The notes under the pieces: model-generated | Database searches by the model: none | The model's input: the letters and a program-made list of their open reading frames with translations, nothing else | Told to the model about the DNA's origin: nothing | Program-made: the position numbers and the translations under genes | Part shown: in pieces, positions 53,224 through 61,797 of the stretch | How positions within the stretch are numbered: position 1 is the first letter of the stretch | How the letters are laid out: each line of letters opens with the position of its first letter | DNA from: Lachnospiraceae bacterium | GTDB taxonomy: Bacteria > Bacillota > Clostridia > Lachnospirales > Lachnospiraceae | Reading direction: 5' to 3' | NCBI GenBank assembly: GCA_030526405.1 | Contig: JAUNCZ010000014.1 | Span: forward strand, 1 to 64,000 | Length of the DNA: 64,000 nucleotides

Positions 53224-53274
53224 GTGGTTCATGAGCAAGTAGCGAAGCGGATTGCGAATGTCCGCTTTACTGCC
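53224..53274 (+). repeat. Dispersed repeat module B
   Basis: Near-identical to 6108-6154 (GGTTCATGAGC through CGCTTTACTG). It ends the 350-base block of repeats between the ATPase and rqcH genes. Confidence 0.75.
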
Positions 53275-53299
53275 TGAAAACATGGATACGGAGGTAGAG

Positions 53300-53328
53300 A
53301 AAAAAAGGAAGTGCATTACTGCACTTCC
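53300..53328 (-). terminator. Terminator overlapping the rqcH stop codon
   Basis: On the minus strand GGAAGTGCA pairs with TGCACTTCC and is followed by seven T residues. The rqcH TAA stop lies in the loop, so the last codons form the stem. Confidence 0.85.
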
Positions 53329-55055
53329 TCAATTCCGTCAATAGTAGGCTCTGCCATCAGAGAGTAGTTGGTATAGTACACCACAAAGCCAGGCTTTCCT
53401 CCGCCGGGCTTTTTCAGGTTCTTCTTCTGGGTATAGTCGATCTCCACCTTTGGAGCCTGTCGTCCCTTGGAGTAGTAGGCTGCAAGACGTCCTGCCTCCT
53501 CAAATGCTGCATCAGACATCTCTTTTCCACCGTTTTTCACCAGTACATGGGATCCCGGCATTCCTTTGGCATGGAACCACCAGTCGTTGCCTGTGCCCAG
53601 TTTAAAGGAAACCAGCTCGTTCTGGAAATTGTTCTTTCCCACGTAGATGTCAAATCCGTCGCAGGAGCGATAGTGAAGGGGGGCAGAGTTTCTGGCAATT
53701 CGTTTCTTGCCCACCGGGCCTCTGGATTTCAGATAGCCGAACTCTGCCAGCTCCTCACGGATCTCCAGCAGATCCTCCTCATGGAGGGAGATATCCAGTG
53801 CGGTGCTGATACTTTCCAGATGGGCCACATCCTCCTTAGTCTCTGCAATCTGCTCCTCCAGCGCATCGGCAGTACGCTTCAGCTTGTTATAGCGCTCAAA
53901 ATATTTTTTGGCATTTTCGCCGGCAGAGAGGGTGGGATCCAGAGGAATCTGGATTTCCTGACCGTCGTAATAATTCACGGCGGTGAGAGATTTTTCACCC
54001 CCCTGAAGAGAATAGCCATAGGTATTCAGCAGTTCTCCGTAAATCCTGTATTTATCCTTCTTTTCCGTATCCTTCATCTGTTTTTCCTGGAGGATCAGCT
54101 TTTTGCCTGCCCGCTCCAGAGCAGTGGATACGATCTTCCGCAGATCGGTGGATTTCTGTCTGATTCGTGTCACCAGGCTTCGCTGGGCAAAATAGGTCTC
54201 CAGCATCAGAGAGACGGTGTCAAATTCTGCGCTCTGGGAGGTGGCATACTGGGTGAGTTCCACAGGGGAGAATTCCACAGGCACCTCGTTGTCATAGTAG
54301 ATTCGGCAGTGGGAAGGCCCCTGCACCTCCTCCATCAGACGGCGGAAGGTCTGAAACAGGTGCATTTTGCTCACATCGTCCAGGGATTCCGCGGAAAAGC
54401 CACCATCCAGAGAGGCTCTGTGACAAAGCTCCTCGCCCATAAGGGGAGAAAAGCCTGTAAGAGTGGTGTACACCGCCTTGGCAAGGGGCATGGGACGGCT
54501 GCAGACCTTCTCATAGAATTCCTCCTCGGTGATGGTGAAGGGATCTGCCTTCTCCTGGGTCTGTGGGATAAAATACTCCCGGCCCGGAAGAACCTCGCGG
54601 ACAGAACTCATGTTGGCTGATACATGTTTAATGGAATCGATGATCCTGTTTTCGTCGTTGCAGAAGATGATGTTGCTGTGTTTGCCCATCAGCTCTACCA
54701 TCAGCTTCCAGGTACACAGATCTCCCATCTCATTGCGGTGTTCGATATGGAACACAAGAATACGCTCCAGTCCCGGCTGGGTGATGGCTGTGATCCGTCC
54801 GTTTCCGATACGTTTTCGGAGAAGCATACAGAAATTCGGTGCAGTAAGGGGGGCTGGTTTGTTGGTGTCAGTGAGATAGGCCAGCGGCAGGGATGCATTG
54901 GCAGACAGCAGCAGGCGGTAGTTGTTTTTGTTGTTTTTTATAGTGAACAGAAGCTCGTCATTCTCCGGCTGAGAGATTTTTGCGATTTTTCCGTCAGTAA
55001 GAGCATCAGAGAGTTCCTGTCTGAGACAGGCAACTGTAATTCCGTCAAATGCCAT
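53316..55055 (-). CDS. rqcH: NFACT/RqcH ribosome quality-control protein
   Basis: The 579-residue protein has the NFACT-N domain (MAFDGITVACLRQELSDAL), a long central coiled coil (about 275-440) and the C-terminal NFACT-R part with YRSCDGFDIYVGKNN and DWWFHAKGMPGSHVLVK. RqcH binds obstructed 50S subunits and adds C-terminal alanine tails to stalled chains. Older annotations call it fibronectin-binding protein. It is divergent from yloC. A TATAAT at 55093-55088 on the minus strand is its likely -10. The terminator overlaps its stop codon. Confidence 0.92.
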   Translation of the reverse strand: MAFDGITVACLRQELSDALTDGKIAKISQPENDELLFTIKNNKNNYRLLLSANASLPLAYLTDTNKPAPLTAPNFCMLLRKRIGNGRITAITQPGLERILVFHIEHRNEMGDLCTWKLMVELMGKHSNIIFCNDENRIIDSIKHVSANMSSVREVLPGREYFIPQTQEKADPFTITEEEFYEKVCSRPMPLAKAVYTTLTGFSPLMGEELCHRASLDGGFSAESLDDVSKMHLFQTFRRLMEEVQGPSHCRIYYDNEVPVEFSPVELTQYATSQSAEFDTVSLMLETYFAQRSLVTRIRQKSTDLRKIVSTALERAGKKLILQEKQMKDTEKKDKYRIYGELLNTYGYSLQGGEKSLTAVNYYDGQEIQIPLDPTLSAGENAKKYFERYNKLKRTADALEEQIAETKEDVAHLESISTALDISLHEEDLLEIREELAEFGYLKSRGPVGKKRIARNSAPLHYRSCDGFDIYVGKNNFQNELVSFKLGTGNDWWFHAKGMPGSHVLVKNGGKEMSDAAFEEAGRLAAYYSKGRQAPKVEIDYTQKKNLKKPGGGKPGFVVYYTNYSLMAEPTIDGIEEVQ

Positions 55056-55109
55056 ATGATAACCTTCTTTCCTAGTGATTGCTCTTTATTATAACGATTG
55101 AAAAAGTGT

Positions 55110-55138
55110 TTGACTAGGTTTTTGTTATGAATTATACT
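55110..55138 (+). promoter_or_regulatory. Predicted promoter of yloC-remA-gmk-rpoZ
   Basis: TTGACT (55110-55115) and TATACT (55133-55138) are 17 bases apart. The leader to yloC is about 40 bases. Confidence 0.65.
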
Positions 55139-55182
55139 ATATTTTGAATTTATATGGGCTGACCCGAAGAAAAGAGGATCAT

Positions 55183-56061
55183 ATGATTAAAAGTATGACA
55201 GGATTCGGACGTGCAGAACTGCTGGACGCCGAGAAGAAAATCACAATTGAGATCAAGTCTGTAAATCACAGATATCTGGATTTCAACATTAAGATGCCAA
55301 AGAAGTTCAGCCTCTTTGAGTCATCGATCAGAACTCTGCTGAAGGAATACATGCAGAGAGGTAAGGTGGATGTGTTTATTACCTATGAGGATTACACACA
55401 GTCCCGTCTTTCACTGAAATATAATGAAGAACTGGCAGCTCAGTATGTTGCCTGCTACCAGAAGATGCAGGAGGCATTTGATCTGAAGAATGATCTTACT
55501 GTGACTGCGCTGGGAAGATGCCCTGAGGTACTCACCATGGAGGAGCAGGAGCTGGACGAAGATGAACTCTGGAGCTCTCTTGAGGGTGTGCTTCGCCAGG
55601 CTGGTGCAGCATTTGCAGAGTCCCGCAGAAAAGAGGGCGAGTCCCTGAAGGAGGATCTCATCGACAAGCTGGATCATATGAAGGCCAACGTTGCCAGAGT
55701 GGAGCAGCGTGCCCCACAGATCGTGGAGGAGTACAAGGAGCGCCTGAAACAGAAAACAAGGGAACTGCTGGAGAATGCCCAGCTGGATGAGTCCCGTATT
55801 GCTGCTGAGGTGGTTCTTTTTGCTGATAAGATCTGTACAGACGAGGAAACCGTACGTCTGAACAGCCATATTGATACAATGAAAAAAGCTCTGCAGGACG
55901 GAGTGGGTATCGGCCGTAAGCTGGATTTCATCGCGCAGGAGATGAACCGCGAAGCCAACACCATCCTCTCCAAGGCAAATGATCTTACAACATCAGACAT
56001 TGCCATTGAGCTGAAAACAGAGATTGAGAAGGTCCGCGAACAGATCCAGAATGTAGAATAA
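55183..56061 (+). CDS. yloC: YicC/YloC family endoribonuclease
   Basis: The 292-residue protein starts MIKSMTGFGRAE and has IEIKSVNHRYLDFNIKMPK and the C-terminal GRKLDFIAQEMNREANTILS, all hallmark YicC/YloC blocks. Members have been reported to cleave RNA; the physiological target in Firmicutes is unclear. ATG 55183 follows AGAGGA; the frame from 55144 has no such site. The gene order yloC-remA-gmk-rpoZ is the same as in Bacillus, which supports the call. Here a 450-base repeat block interrupts yloC and remA. Confidence 0.92.
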   Translation: MIKSMTGFGRAELLDAEKKITIEIKSVNHRYLDFNIKMPKKFSLFESSIRTLLKEYMQRGKVDVFITYEDYTQSRLSLKYNEELAAQYVACYQKMQEAFDLKNDLTVTALGRCPEVLTMEEQELDEDELWSSLEGVLRQAGAAFAESRRKEGESLKEDLIDKLDHMKANVARVEQRAPQIVEEYKERLKQKTRELLENAQLDESRIAAEVVLFADKICTDEETVRLNSHIDTMKKALQDGVGIGRKLDFIAQEMNREANTILSKANDLTTSDIAIELKTEIEKVREQIQNVE

Positions 56062-56080
56062 CAGTTCACGCATACATCCG

Positions 56081-56460
56081 AACAGCATGCGATTGTGCTT
56101 GCACAAATGAGCATGCTGGAGGATGGATGCAGGGAGCGCCCGGCAGTGAGCAATTCAGTCTGCGTGAGCAGACAGTAAAGCGCGTAAGCGCGAGAATTGC
56201 GAATGGAAGGCCGGGGGCGGGTGAACTGTTCAGTTCACGAAGCAGGAACAGCATGCGATTGTGCTTGCACAAGTGAGCATGATGGAGGATGGATGCAGGG
56301 AGCGCCCGGCAGTGAGCAATTCAGTCTGCGTGAGCAGACAGTAGAGCGCGTGAGCGCGAGAATTGCGAATGGAAGGCCGGGGGCGGGTGAACTGTTCAGT
56401 TCACGTAGGAGGAAGACTGCGACTGTGCTTGCACAGAGGAGCAGGAAGCCGAACTGTTTC
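56081..56460 (+). repeat. 166-bp tandem repeat, two full and one partial unit
   Basis: Unit 1 starts at AACAGCATGCGATTGTGC (56081) and unit 2 at 56247, a 166-base step. A shortened, diverged third unit starts near 56413 (the GTGCTTGCAC hairpin recurs at 56095, 56261 and 56425). Each full unit holds short hairpins GTGCTTGCAC, GTCTGCGTGAGCAGAC and GCGCGTGAGCGCG, and ends with the palindrome GTGAACTGTTCAGTTCAC. The two full units differ at only a few positions. Confidence 0.85.
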
Positions 56461-56518
56461 AGGGAGCGCCCTGAAGATACTCTGTATGGAATGATCAGGA
56501 ATTGAGTTGTATTTGTAT

Positions 56519-56788
56519 ATGAAACTGATAAATATTGGATTTGGCAATCTGGTGAATGCGGAAAAGGTAATGGCTGTTGTAAATCCCGATGGTGCCCCGG
56601 TGAAACGTCTGGTGGCAAAGGCAAAGGAAGAGGGAACAGCTGTGGATGCCACCCAGGGACGGCGCACAAAGGCTGTGCTGATCCTGGATAACGGTACCAT
56701 CCTTTTGTCAGCCCTTCAGCCTGAAACCATTGGAAGGCGCGTGAGTCCGGATCTTGGATTGCAGGAGGAGAAGGAAGAGAATGAGTAG
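56519..56788 (+). CDS. remA: Extracellular matrix regulator RemA (DUF370)
   Basis: The 89-residue protein begins MKLINIGFGNLVNAEKVMAV and has VDATQGRRTKAVLILDNG and LSALQPETIGRR, the DUF370/RemA consensus. RemA is a DNA-binding activator of matrix genes and osmoprotection genes in Bacillus. ATG 56519 gives the usual start. An in-frame TTG at 56507 is six bases after AGGA and would add four residues, so either is possible. It overlaps gmk by eight bases. Confidence 0.9.
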   Translation: MKLINIGFGNLVNAEKVMAVVNPDGAPVKRLVAKAKEEGTAVDATQGRRTKAVLILDNGTILLSALQPETIGRRVSPDLGLQEEKEENE

Positions 56789-57413
56789 AGGAATCCTTAC
56801 TGTTGTATCCGGTTTTTCCGGAGCCGGCAAAGGTACACTGATGAAAGAGCTGCTTGCTCAGTATGACAACTATGCATTGTCTATCTCATGCACCACTCGT
56901 CAGCCCCGTGAAGGCGAGGTGGACGGGAAACACTATTTTTTCAAAACAAAAGAAGAATTTGAGACCATGATTGCTGAGAACGGCTTCCTAGAGCATGCTC
57001 AGTATGTGGGAAACTATTATGGAACTCCCAAAGCTTATGTGGAGGAGATGCTGGATCAGGGCAAGGATGTGATCCTTGAGATTGAGATTCAGGGTGCACT
57101 GAATGTCAGAAATATCATGCCCGATGCGCTGCTGCTTTTTGTGACTCCACCAAGTGCTGAGGAGCTGGAGAGACGTCTCGTTCACAGAGGAACAGAGGAG
57201 ATGGATGTGATCCGTTCTCGCATGAACCGCGCTGTGGAGGAGTCCGAATTTATGGACAGATATGATTATCTGGTAATCAATGATGATCTTCAGGTCTGCG
57301 TGAAGGAGCTGCATGAGCTGATCCAGGCTCAGCATAACAGAGCTTCCAACCGCACAGACATGATTGATAAAATGAAAAAAGAACTGAAAATCAGGAAGGA
57401 GAACAGAGAATGA
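56781..57413 (+). CDS. gmk: Guanylate kinase
   Basis: The 210-residue enzyme has the P-loop VVSGFSGAGKGTLMKEL, the GMP-binding SISCTTRQPREGEVDGKHY and FLEHAQYVGNYYGTP, and the lid arginines in RSRMNRAVEE. It makes GDP from GMP and ATP. ATG 56781 lies inside the 3' end of remA (eight-base overlap) and follows GGAAGAGA. A Ser-Gly-Phe-Ser-Gly in place of SGPSG in the P-loop is a common clostridial variant. Confidence 0.95.
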   Translation: MSRGILTVVSGFSGAGKGTLMKELLAQYDNYALSISCTTRQPREGEVDGKHYFFKTKEEFETMIAENGFLEHAQYVGNYYGTPKAYVEEMLDQGKDVILEIEIQGALNVRNIMPDALLLFVTPPSAEELERRLVHRGTEEMDVIRSRMNRAVEESEFMDRYDYLVINDDLQVCVKELHELIQAQHNRASNRTDMIDKMKKELKIRKENRE

Positions 57414-57730
57414 TACATCCATCATATAAAGAGTTAATTGACGAGATCAACAAAAACGTTGCTGAGGACGAGGAGCCAATCGTAACAAGCCGTTATTCCA
57501 TCGTTCTGGCATCCAGCAAACGTGCACGTCAGCTGACTGCAGGAGATCCTGCCCTTGTAAAATACGAGAGAGGCAAAAAAGCGCTTTCTGTTGCTGTTCA
57601 GGAGCTGTATGAGGGAAAGGTAAACATCATCCCTGGCTCTGAGGGAGATCTTGAGGAGATCGAAGAGATCGAGGAGATCACAGAGGAGATTCTTGAGGCT
57701 TCAGAGGACATCGAGGCTGTTGAGGAGTAA
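57410..57730 (+). CDS. rpoZ: RNA polymerase omega subunit
   Basis: The 106-residue protein has the omega core (SRYSIVLASSKRARQLTAGD followed by KALSVAVQELYEGKV). A C-terminal acidic tail of about 30 residues is rich in Glu-Glu-Ile repeats, longer than in E. coli-type omega. It stabilises polymerase assembly. It overlaps gmk by four bases (ATGA at 57410). Confidence 0.93.
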   Translation: MIHPSYKELIDEINKNVAEDEEPIVTSRYSIVLASSKRARQLTAGDPALVKYERGKKALSVAVQELYEGKVNIIPGSEGDLEEIEEIEEITEEILEASEDIEAVEE

Positions 57731-57920
57731 TCCGCAATAGAGGGATGATCTGTCCACAAACTGAAAGCGTTTGAAAGGGAGGAACACTCCTTTTTAAGCG
57801 CTTTTCTTTGTATCTTTTGAAAGGATTATTCGTTTTGACAGGAAAAATAATGGAAGAATCATGTTTTTCTGCTGCAAAACCCATAGATCCATACATACAG
57901 TAAAAATACAGGAGAATTTG

Positions 57921-59252
57921 ATGAAGATTTTATTTATTTCACTGGGCTGTGACAAGAATCTGGTGGATTCTGAGCATATGCTGGGAAGACTTAGCAACAG
58001 TGGCCATGTAGTAACAGATGATGAGAATGAGGCGGATGTGATCGTAGTAAATACCTGCGCCTTTATCCATGATGCCAAGGAGGAGAGCGTCAACAACATT
58101 CTTGAGATGGCTGAGTACAGAAAAAACGGCAGCTGCCGCTGCCTCATCGTAACCGGCTGTCTGGCAGAGCGCTATCGACAGGAGATCATTGATGAGATCC
58201 CTGAGGTGGATGCCGTGATCGGTACAAATGCCTATGACGAGATCCTCAAAGCCATCGAGAACTGTGACCAGGGAGAGAAGAGTGTGATCATGAAGCCCCT
58301 CACCGGTCTTCCTGACAATGATAAAAAACGTCTCGTAACCACCGGCGGTCATTATGAGTATCTGAAGATCGCGGAGGGCTGTGACAAGCATTGCACCTAC
58401 TGCATTATCCCTTCCTTAAGAGGACGTTTCCGCAGTGTTCCTATGGAGGAACTGTTGGAGGAGGCGAAGGAGATGGCAGATCAGGGTGTTCAGGAACTGA
58501 TCCTGGTGGCTCAGGAAACAACCATTTACGGAAAAGACATTTATGGCGAAAAATCACTGCATATCCTGCTGAAAAACCTCTGTCAGATTGAAGGGATTAA
58601 GTGGATCCGTGTGCTGTACTGCTATCCGGAGGAAATCTATCCGGAGCTTATTGCCGTGATGCGTGATGAGCCGAAGATCTGTCATTATCTGGATCTGCCG
58701 ATCCAGCACTGCAGCGATGCTGTTCTGAAGAGAATGGGACGCCGTACCACAAAACAGGAACTGATTGATATCATTACAGAGCTTCGCACCCAGATTCCTG
58801 ACATTGTACTTCGTACCACTCTCATCACCGGATTCCCGGGAGAGACTCAGGAGCAGCACCAGGAGATGATGGAGTTTATCGACGAGATGGAGTTTGACCG
58901 TCTGGGCGTATTCACCTATTCCCCGGAGGAGGGAACACCGGCGGCGGAGATGCCGGACCAGCTGGATGAGGAGACAAAGCTTGACTGGCAGGATGAACTG
59001 CTGTCCCTGCAGCAGGAGGTTTCCTACGACAATGGAACAAAACGCATCGGTCAGGTGATGGAGGTTATGGTGGAGGGCTTCGTTCCCGGGGAAAATGCCT
59101 ACGTTTGCCGTACCTATGCGGATACACCGGGGGTAGACGGCTACTTCTTCCTGACATCCTCTGAGACACTGAATTCCGGAGATTTTGTAATGGCGAAGGT
59201 TACCGGATCCTCCGAGTATGACCTCATCGGAGAGCAGGTGGAAATCTCTTGA
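57921..59252 (+). CDS. rimO: Ribosomal protein S12 methylthiotransferase RimO
   Basis: The 443-residue radical-SAM enzyme has the N-terminal MTTase domain beginning ILFISLGCDKNLVDSE. The radical-SAM cluster motif CxxxCxxC is in AEGCDKHCTYCIIPSLRG. A TRAM-type C-terminal domain holds the run ending GDFVMAKVTGSSEYDLIGE. It adds a methylthio group to Asp of ribosomal protein S12. ATG 57921 follows CAGGAG; the longer frame from 57861 is not supported. Confidence 0.95.
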   Translation: MKILFISLGCDKNLVDSEHMLGRLSNSGHVVTDDENEADVIVVNTCAFIHDAKEESVNNILEMAEYRKNGSCRCLIVTGCLAERYRQEIIDEIPEVDAVIGTNAYDEILKAIENCDQGEKSVIMKPLTGLPDNDKKRLVTTGGHYEYLKIAEGCDKHCTYCIIPSLRGRFRSVPMEELLEEAKEMADQGVQELILVAQETTIYGKDIYGEKSLHILLKNLCQIEGIKWIRVLYCYPEEIYPELIAVMRDEPKICHYLDLPIQHCSDAVLKRMGRRTTKQELIDIITELRTQIPDIVLRTTLITGFPGETQEQHQEMMEFIDEMEFDRLGVFTYSPEEGTPAAEMPDQLDEETKLDWQDELLSLQQEVSYDNGTKRIGQVMEVMVEGFVPGENAYVCRTYADTPGVDGYFFLTSSETLNSGDFVMAKVTGSSEYDLIGEQVEIS

Positions 59253-59340
59253 CATCCCTGTTGGATAATGCTAATTTTAAGTTTGCGGCAGAATATTGCT
59301 GCAATGCACTGTAAATGAATAATGAAATGAGGAGAGTAAG

Positions 59341-59892
59341 ATGAATTTACCTAATAAGCTCACTTGCCTTCGTATGGCAATGATCCCATTCTTTGTAATC
59401 TTTATGATGGTGCCTGTACCGGGTCTCAGTTATATGGCCTGCCGTTACATTGCACTGGCTATCTTCTGCATCGCCAGCCTGACAGATATGCTGGATGGAA
59501 AGATTGCAAGAAAGTACAATCTGGTTACTGATTTTGGAAAATTTATGGATCCTCTGGCTGACAAGCTTCTGGTATGTACAGCTATGATCTGTCTCATCGA
59601 TACAGGAGATCTTCCTTCCTGGATCGTTATCATCATCATCGCCAGAGAGTTCATCATCAGCGGTTTCCGTCTTGTGGCTTCTGACAACGGCATCGTTATC
59701 GCAGCAAGCTACTGGGGAAAATTCAAAACCGTGTGCCAGATGGCCATGATCATCTTCCTGATGCTGAATCTTCAGGGCAATGTGGCTCATATCATCGGAC
59801 AGGTTCTGATCTATGCATCACTGATCCTGACAGTTGTTTCACTGGCAGATTATCTGATGAAAAACAAGGGTGTTCTTTCTAATCAGAAATAA
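59341..59892 (+). CDS. pgsA: CDP-diacylglycerol-glycerol-3-phosphate phosphatidyltransferase
   Basis: The 183-residue membrane protein begins MNLPNKLTCLRMAMIPFF and carries the CDP-alcohol phosphotransferase motif, with the Asp, Gly and Ala-Arg residues in DMLDGKIARKYN and FGKFMDPLADK. It makes phosphatidylglycerol phosphate, the precursor of phosphatidylglycerol and cardiolipin. It follows rimO by 88 bases, the same order as in many Clostridia. Confidence 0.95.
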   Translation: MNLPNKLTCLRMAMIPFFVIFMMVPVPGLSYMACRYIALAIFCIASLTDMLDGKIARKYNLVTDFGKFMDPLADKLLVCTAMICLIDTGDLPSWIVIIIIAREFIISGFRLVASDNGIVIAASYWGKFKTVCQMAMIIFLMLNLQGNVAHIIGQVLIYASLILTVVSLADYLMKNKGVLSNQK

Positions 59893-59970
59893 GTTGGAGA
59901 AAACACTGAATCGAACCAGAAAAGCTGCTTCGATTCAAAAAACAGAAAAGTAACTGACGAAACAGTGATG

Positions 59971-60014
59971 GCGTCTGCAGCTCCGGTCTGATGACCAGTA
60001 TGCAGGCGCTTTTT
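59971..60014 (+). terminator. Terminator after pgsA
   Basis: GCGTCTGCA pairs with TGCAGGCGC across a 21-base loop, followed by TTTTT. The rest of the 59893-60239 gap holds a TGAATCGAA/TTCGATTCA stem and the dapL promoter. Confidence 0.7.
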
Positions 60015-60151
60015 GTATTATGGGCAGCAGAAGGGCTGAGTCGGAACCACTACAGGCAGTCTCACCAGAATTGGACTTAGGACAATAAGCGGGAATCCTC
60101 GGTAATTCACTTCATGCCGTTTCTACCCCCTCTTTATTGTAGTAAAGTAAT

Positions 60152-60180
60152 TGACAAAGAATGTGCTTTTCTTTATAATA
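60152..60180 (+). promoter_or_regulatory. Predicted promoter of dapL
   Basis: Perfect TTGACA (60152-60157) and TATAAT (60175-60180) are 17 bases apart, the best promoter match in the window. It fits strong expression. Confidence 0.85.
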
Positions 60181-60239
60181 ATATGCGATTATGCAGAAGG
60201 ATTGTATTTTAATACAGTTTGTGGGAGGAGAACGTTATT

Positions 60240-61460
60240 ATGTTCAAAGTTAATGAGAATTACCTGAAACTTCCGGGTAGCTACCTGTTTTCCACAATTG
60301 GAAAAAAAGTTGCGGCTTACACAGCAGCTCATCCGGAGAAAGAGATCATCCGTCTTGGTATCGGTGATGTTACACAGCCTCTGGCACCGGCAATCATCGA
60401 GGCAATGCACAAAGCAGTAGATGAGATGGCATGCAAGGAGACATTTAAAGGATATGCTCCTGATCTTGGATACGAGTTCCTTCGTTCAGCCATCGCAAAG
60501 AACGATTATCAGGATCGCGGATGTGATATTGCAGCAGATGAGATCTTCGTTTCTGACGGAGCAAAATGTGACTGCTCCAACATCCAGGAGATCTTCAGCG
60601 CTGATTGCAGAATCGCTGTATGTGACCCGGTATATCCAGTATATGTTGATTCCAATGTAATGGCAGGACGTGCAGGAGAGTACAACACTGTAACAGAGAT
60701 GTTCAGCAATGTAATCTATATGCCATGTACAGAGGGCAACAACTTCTCTCCTGAGTTCCCGAAGGAGAATCCTGATCTGATCTACCTTTGCTACCCAAAC
60801 AACCCAACAGGTGCTACCATCACTAAAGATGAGCTTCAGGGATGGGTGGATTACGCTAACAAGATCGGTGCTGTTATCCTCTATGATGCAGCTTACGAGG
60901 CATATATCTCTGAGGCAGATGTTCCACACTCCATCTACGAGTGCGAGGGAGCAAGAACCTGTGCCATCGAGATGAGAAGCTTCTCCAAGAATGCAGGTTT
61001 CACAGGCGTTCGTCTTGGATTTACAGTAGTTCCAAAAGAGCTGAAAGATGCTGACGGTGTTGCTCTTCACGGACTCTGGGCTCGTCGTCACGGAACAAAA
61101 TACAATGGTGCTCCATACATCATCCAGAAGGCTGGAGAGGCTGTTTACTCTGAGGCTGGAAAAGCACAGCTGAAGGAGCAGGTTGCTTACTACATGAACA
61201 ATGCAAAAGTAATCTACGATGGTCTGAAAGAGGCTGGCTTCTCTGTATCCGGTGGTGTGAATGCTCCATACATCTGGCTGAAAACACCAGGAAATATGAC
61301 TTCCTGGGAGTTCTTCGATCACCTTCTTGAGGATGTGAACGTTGTTGGTACTCCAGGTTCAGGATTTGGACCAAGCGGAGAGGGATATTTCCGTCTGACA
61401 GCATTCGGAACCTACGAGAATACAGTAAAAGCAGTTGAGAGAATGAAAACTCTTCTGTAA
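60240..61460 (+). CDS. dapL: LL-diaminopimelate aminotransferase
   Basis: The 406-residue fold-type I PLP enzyme begins MFKVNENYLKLPGSYLFSTI, the DapL signature. It has RLGIGDVTQPL, LCYPNNPTGATI, and MRSFSKNAGFTGVRLGF with the PLP lysine. It converts tetrahydrodipicolinate directly to LL-diaminopimelate, the shortcut of the lysine/peptidoglycan pathway. ATG 60240 follows GGGAGGAG. Codon use is strongly biased (many GCA/GAG/CTT), like the amino-acid binding protein, suggesting high expression. It complements lysC at 31163. Confidence 0.95.
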   Translation: MFKVNENYLKLPGSYLFSTIGKKVAAYTAAHPEKEIIRLGIGDVTQPLAPAIIEAMHKAVDEMACKETFKGYAPDLGYEFLRSAIAKNDYQDRGCDIAADEIFVSDGAKCDCSNIQEIFSADCRIAVCDPVYPVYVDSNVMAGRAGEYNTVTEMFSNVIYMPCTEGNNFSPEFPKENPDLIYLCYPNNPTGATITKDELQGWVDYANKIGAVILYDAAYEAYISEADVPHSIYECEGARTCAIEMRSFSKNAGFTGVRLGFTVVPKELKDADGVALHGLWARRHGTKYNGAPYIIQKAGEAVYSEAGKAQLKEQVAYYMNNAKVIYDGLKEAGFSVSGGVNAPYIWLKTPGNMTSWEFFDHLLEDVNVVGTPGSGFGPSGEGYFRLTAFGTYENTVKAVERMKTLL

Positions 61461-61502
61461 TCATGAATAAGCAGGGCTGCTGTCTGAAGCAACCCTTCTC
61501 CG

Positions 61503-61549
61503 GTGGGGAGGTATCTGTGTTGTATATACATGGATACCTCCCCACTTTT
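61503..61549 (+). terminator. Terminator of dapL
   Basis: GTGGGGAGGTATC pairs with GATACCTCCCCAC (13 bp), followed by TTTT. Confidence 0.88.
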
Positions 61550-61687
61550 GCATGTGTGGACTTGACCGGATACTTCTGCAAGATATCCTGATACCTTAAT
61601 GCTCTGGTAACGTATTACCCTGCTAACCGATTAAAATACCCCTTTCCATTGAAAAATTCGATATAGTAAATTTAATTGCCGAATTGG

Positions 61688-61716
61688 TTGACTTTTTTTG
61701 TTTAACACGTTAAACT
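61688..61716 (+). promoter_or_regulatory. Promoter with overlapping palindromic operator
   Basis: TTGACT (61688-61693) and TAAACT (61711-61716) are 17 bases apart. The inverted repeat GTTTAACACGTTAAAC (61700-61715) overlaps the -10 region, which fits a repressor operator for the TrpXYZ-like transporter. A further small palindrome, GGTAACGTATTACC, lies at 61606-61619. Regulator identity is unknown. Confidence 0.5.
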
Positions 61717-61797
61717 CTCTACTTGTGTGGGGTATAACGAATCAATGCTTTAAAGTCCTGCACTGAAAAAGATCATTTTAAAAAGGGGTATAAAGAT

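Noticed and set aside
56081-56460. CRISPR array
   Set aside because: The units are 166 bp and directly adjacent with no unique spacers, and no cas genes are near.
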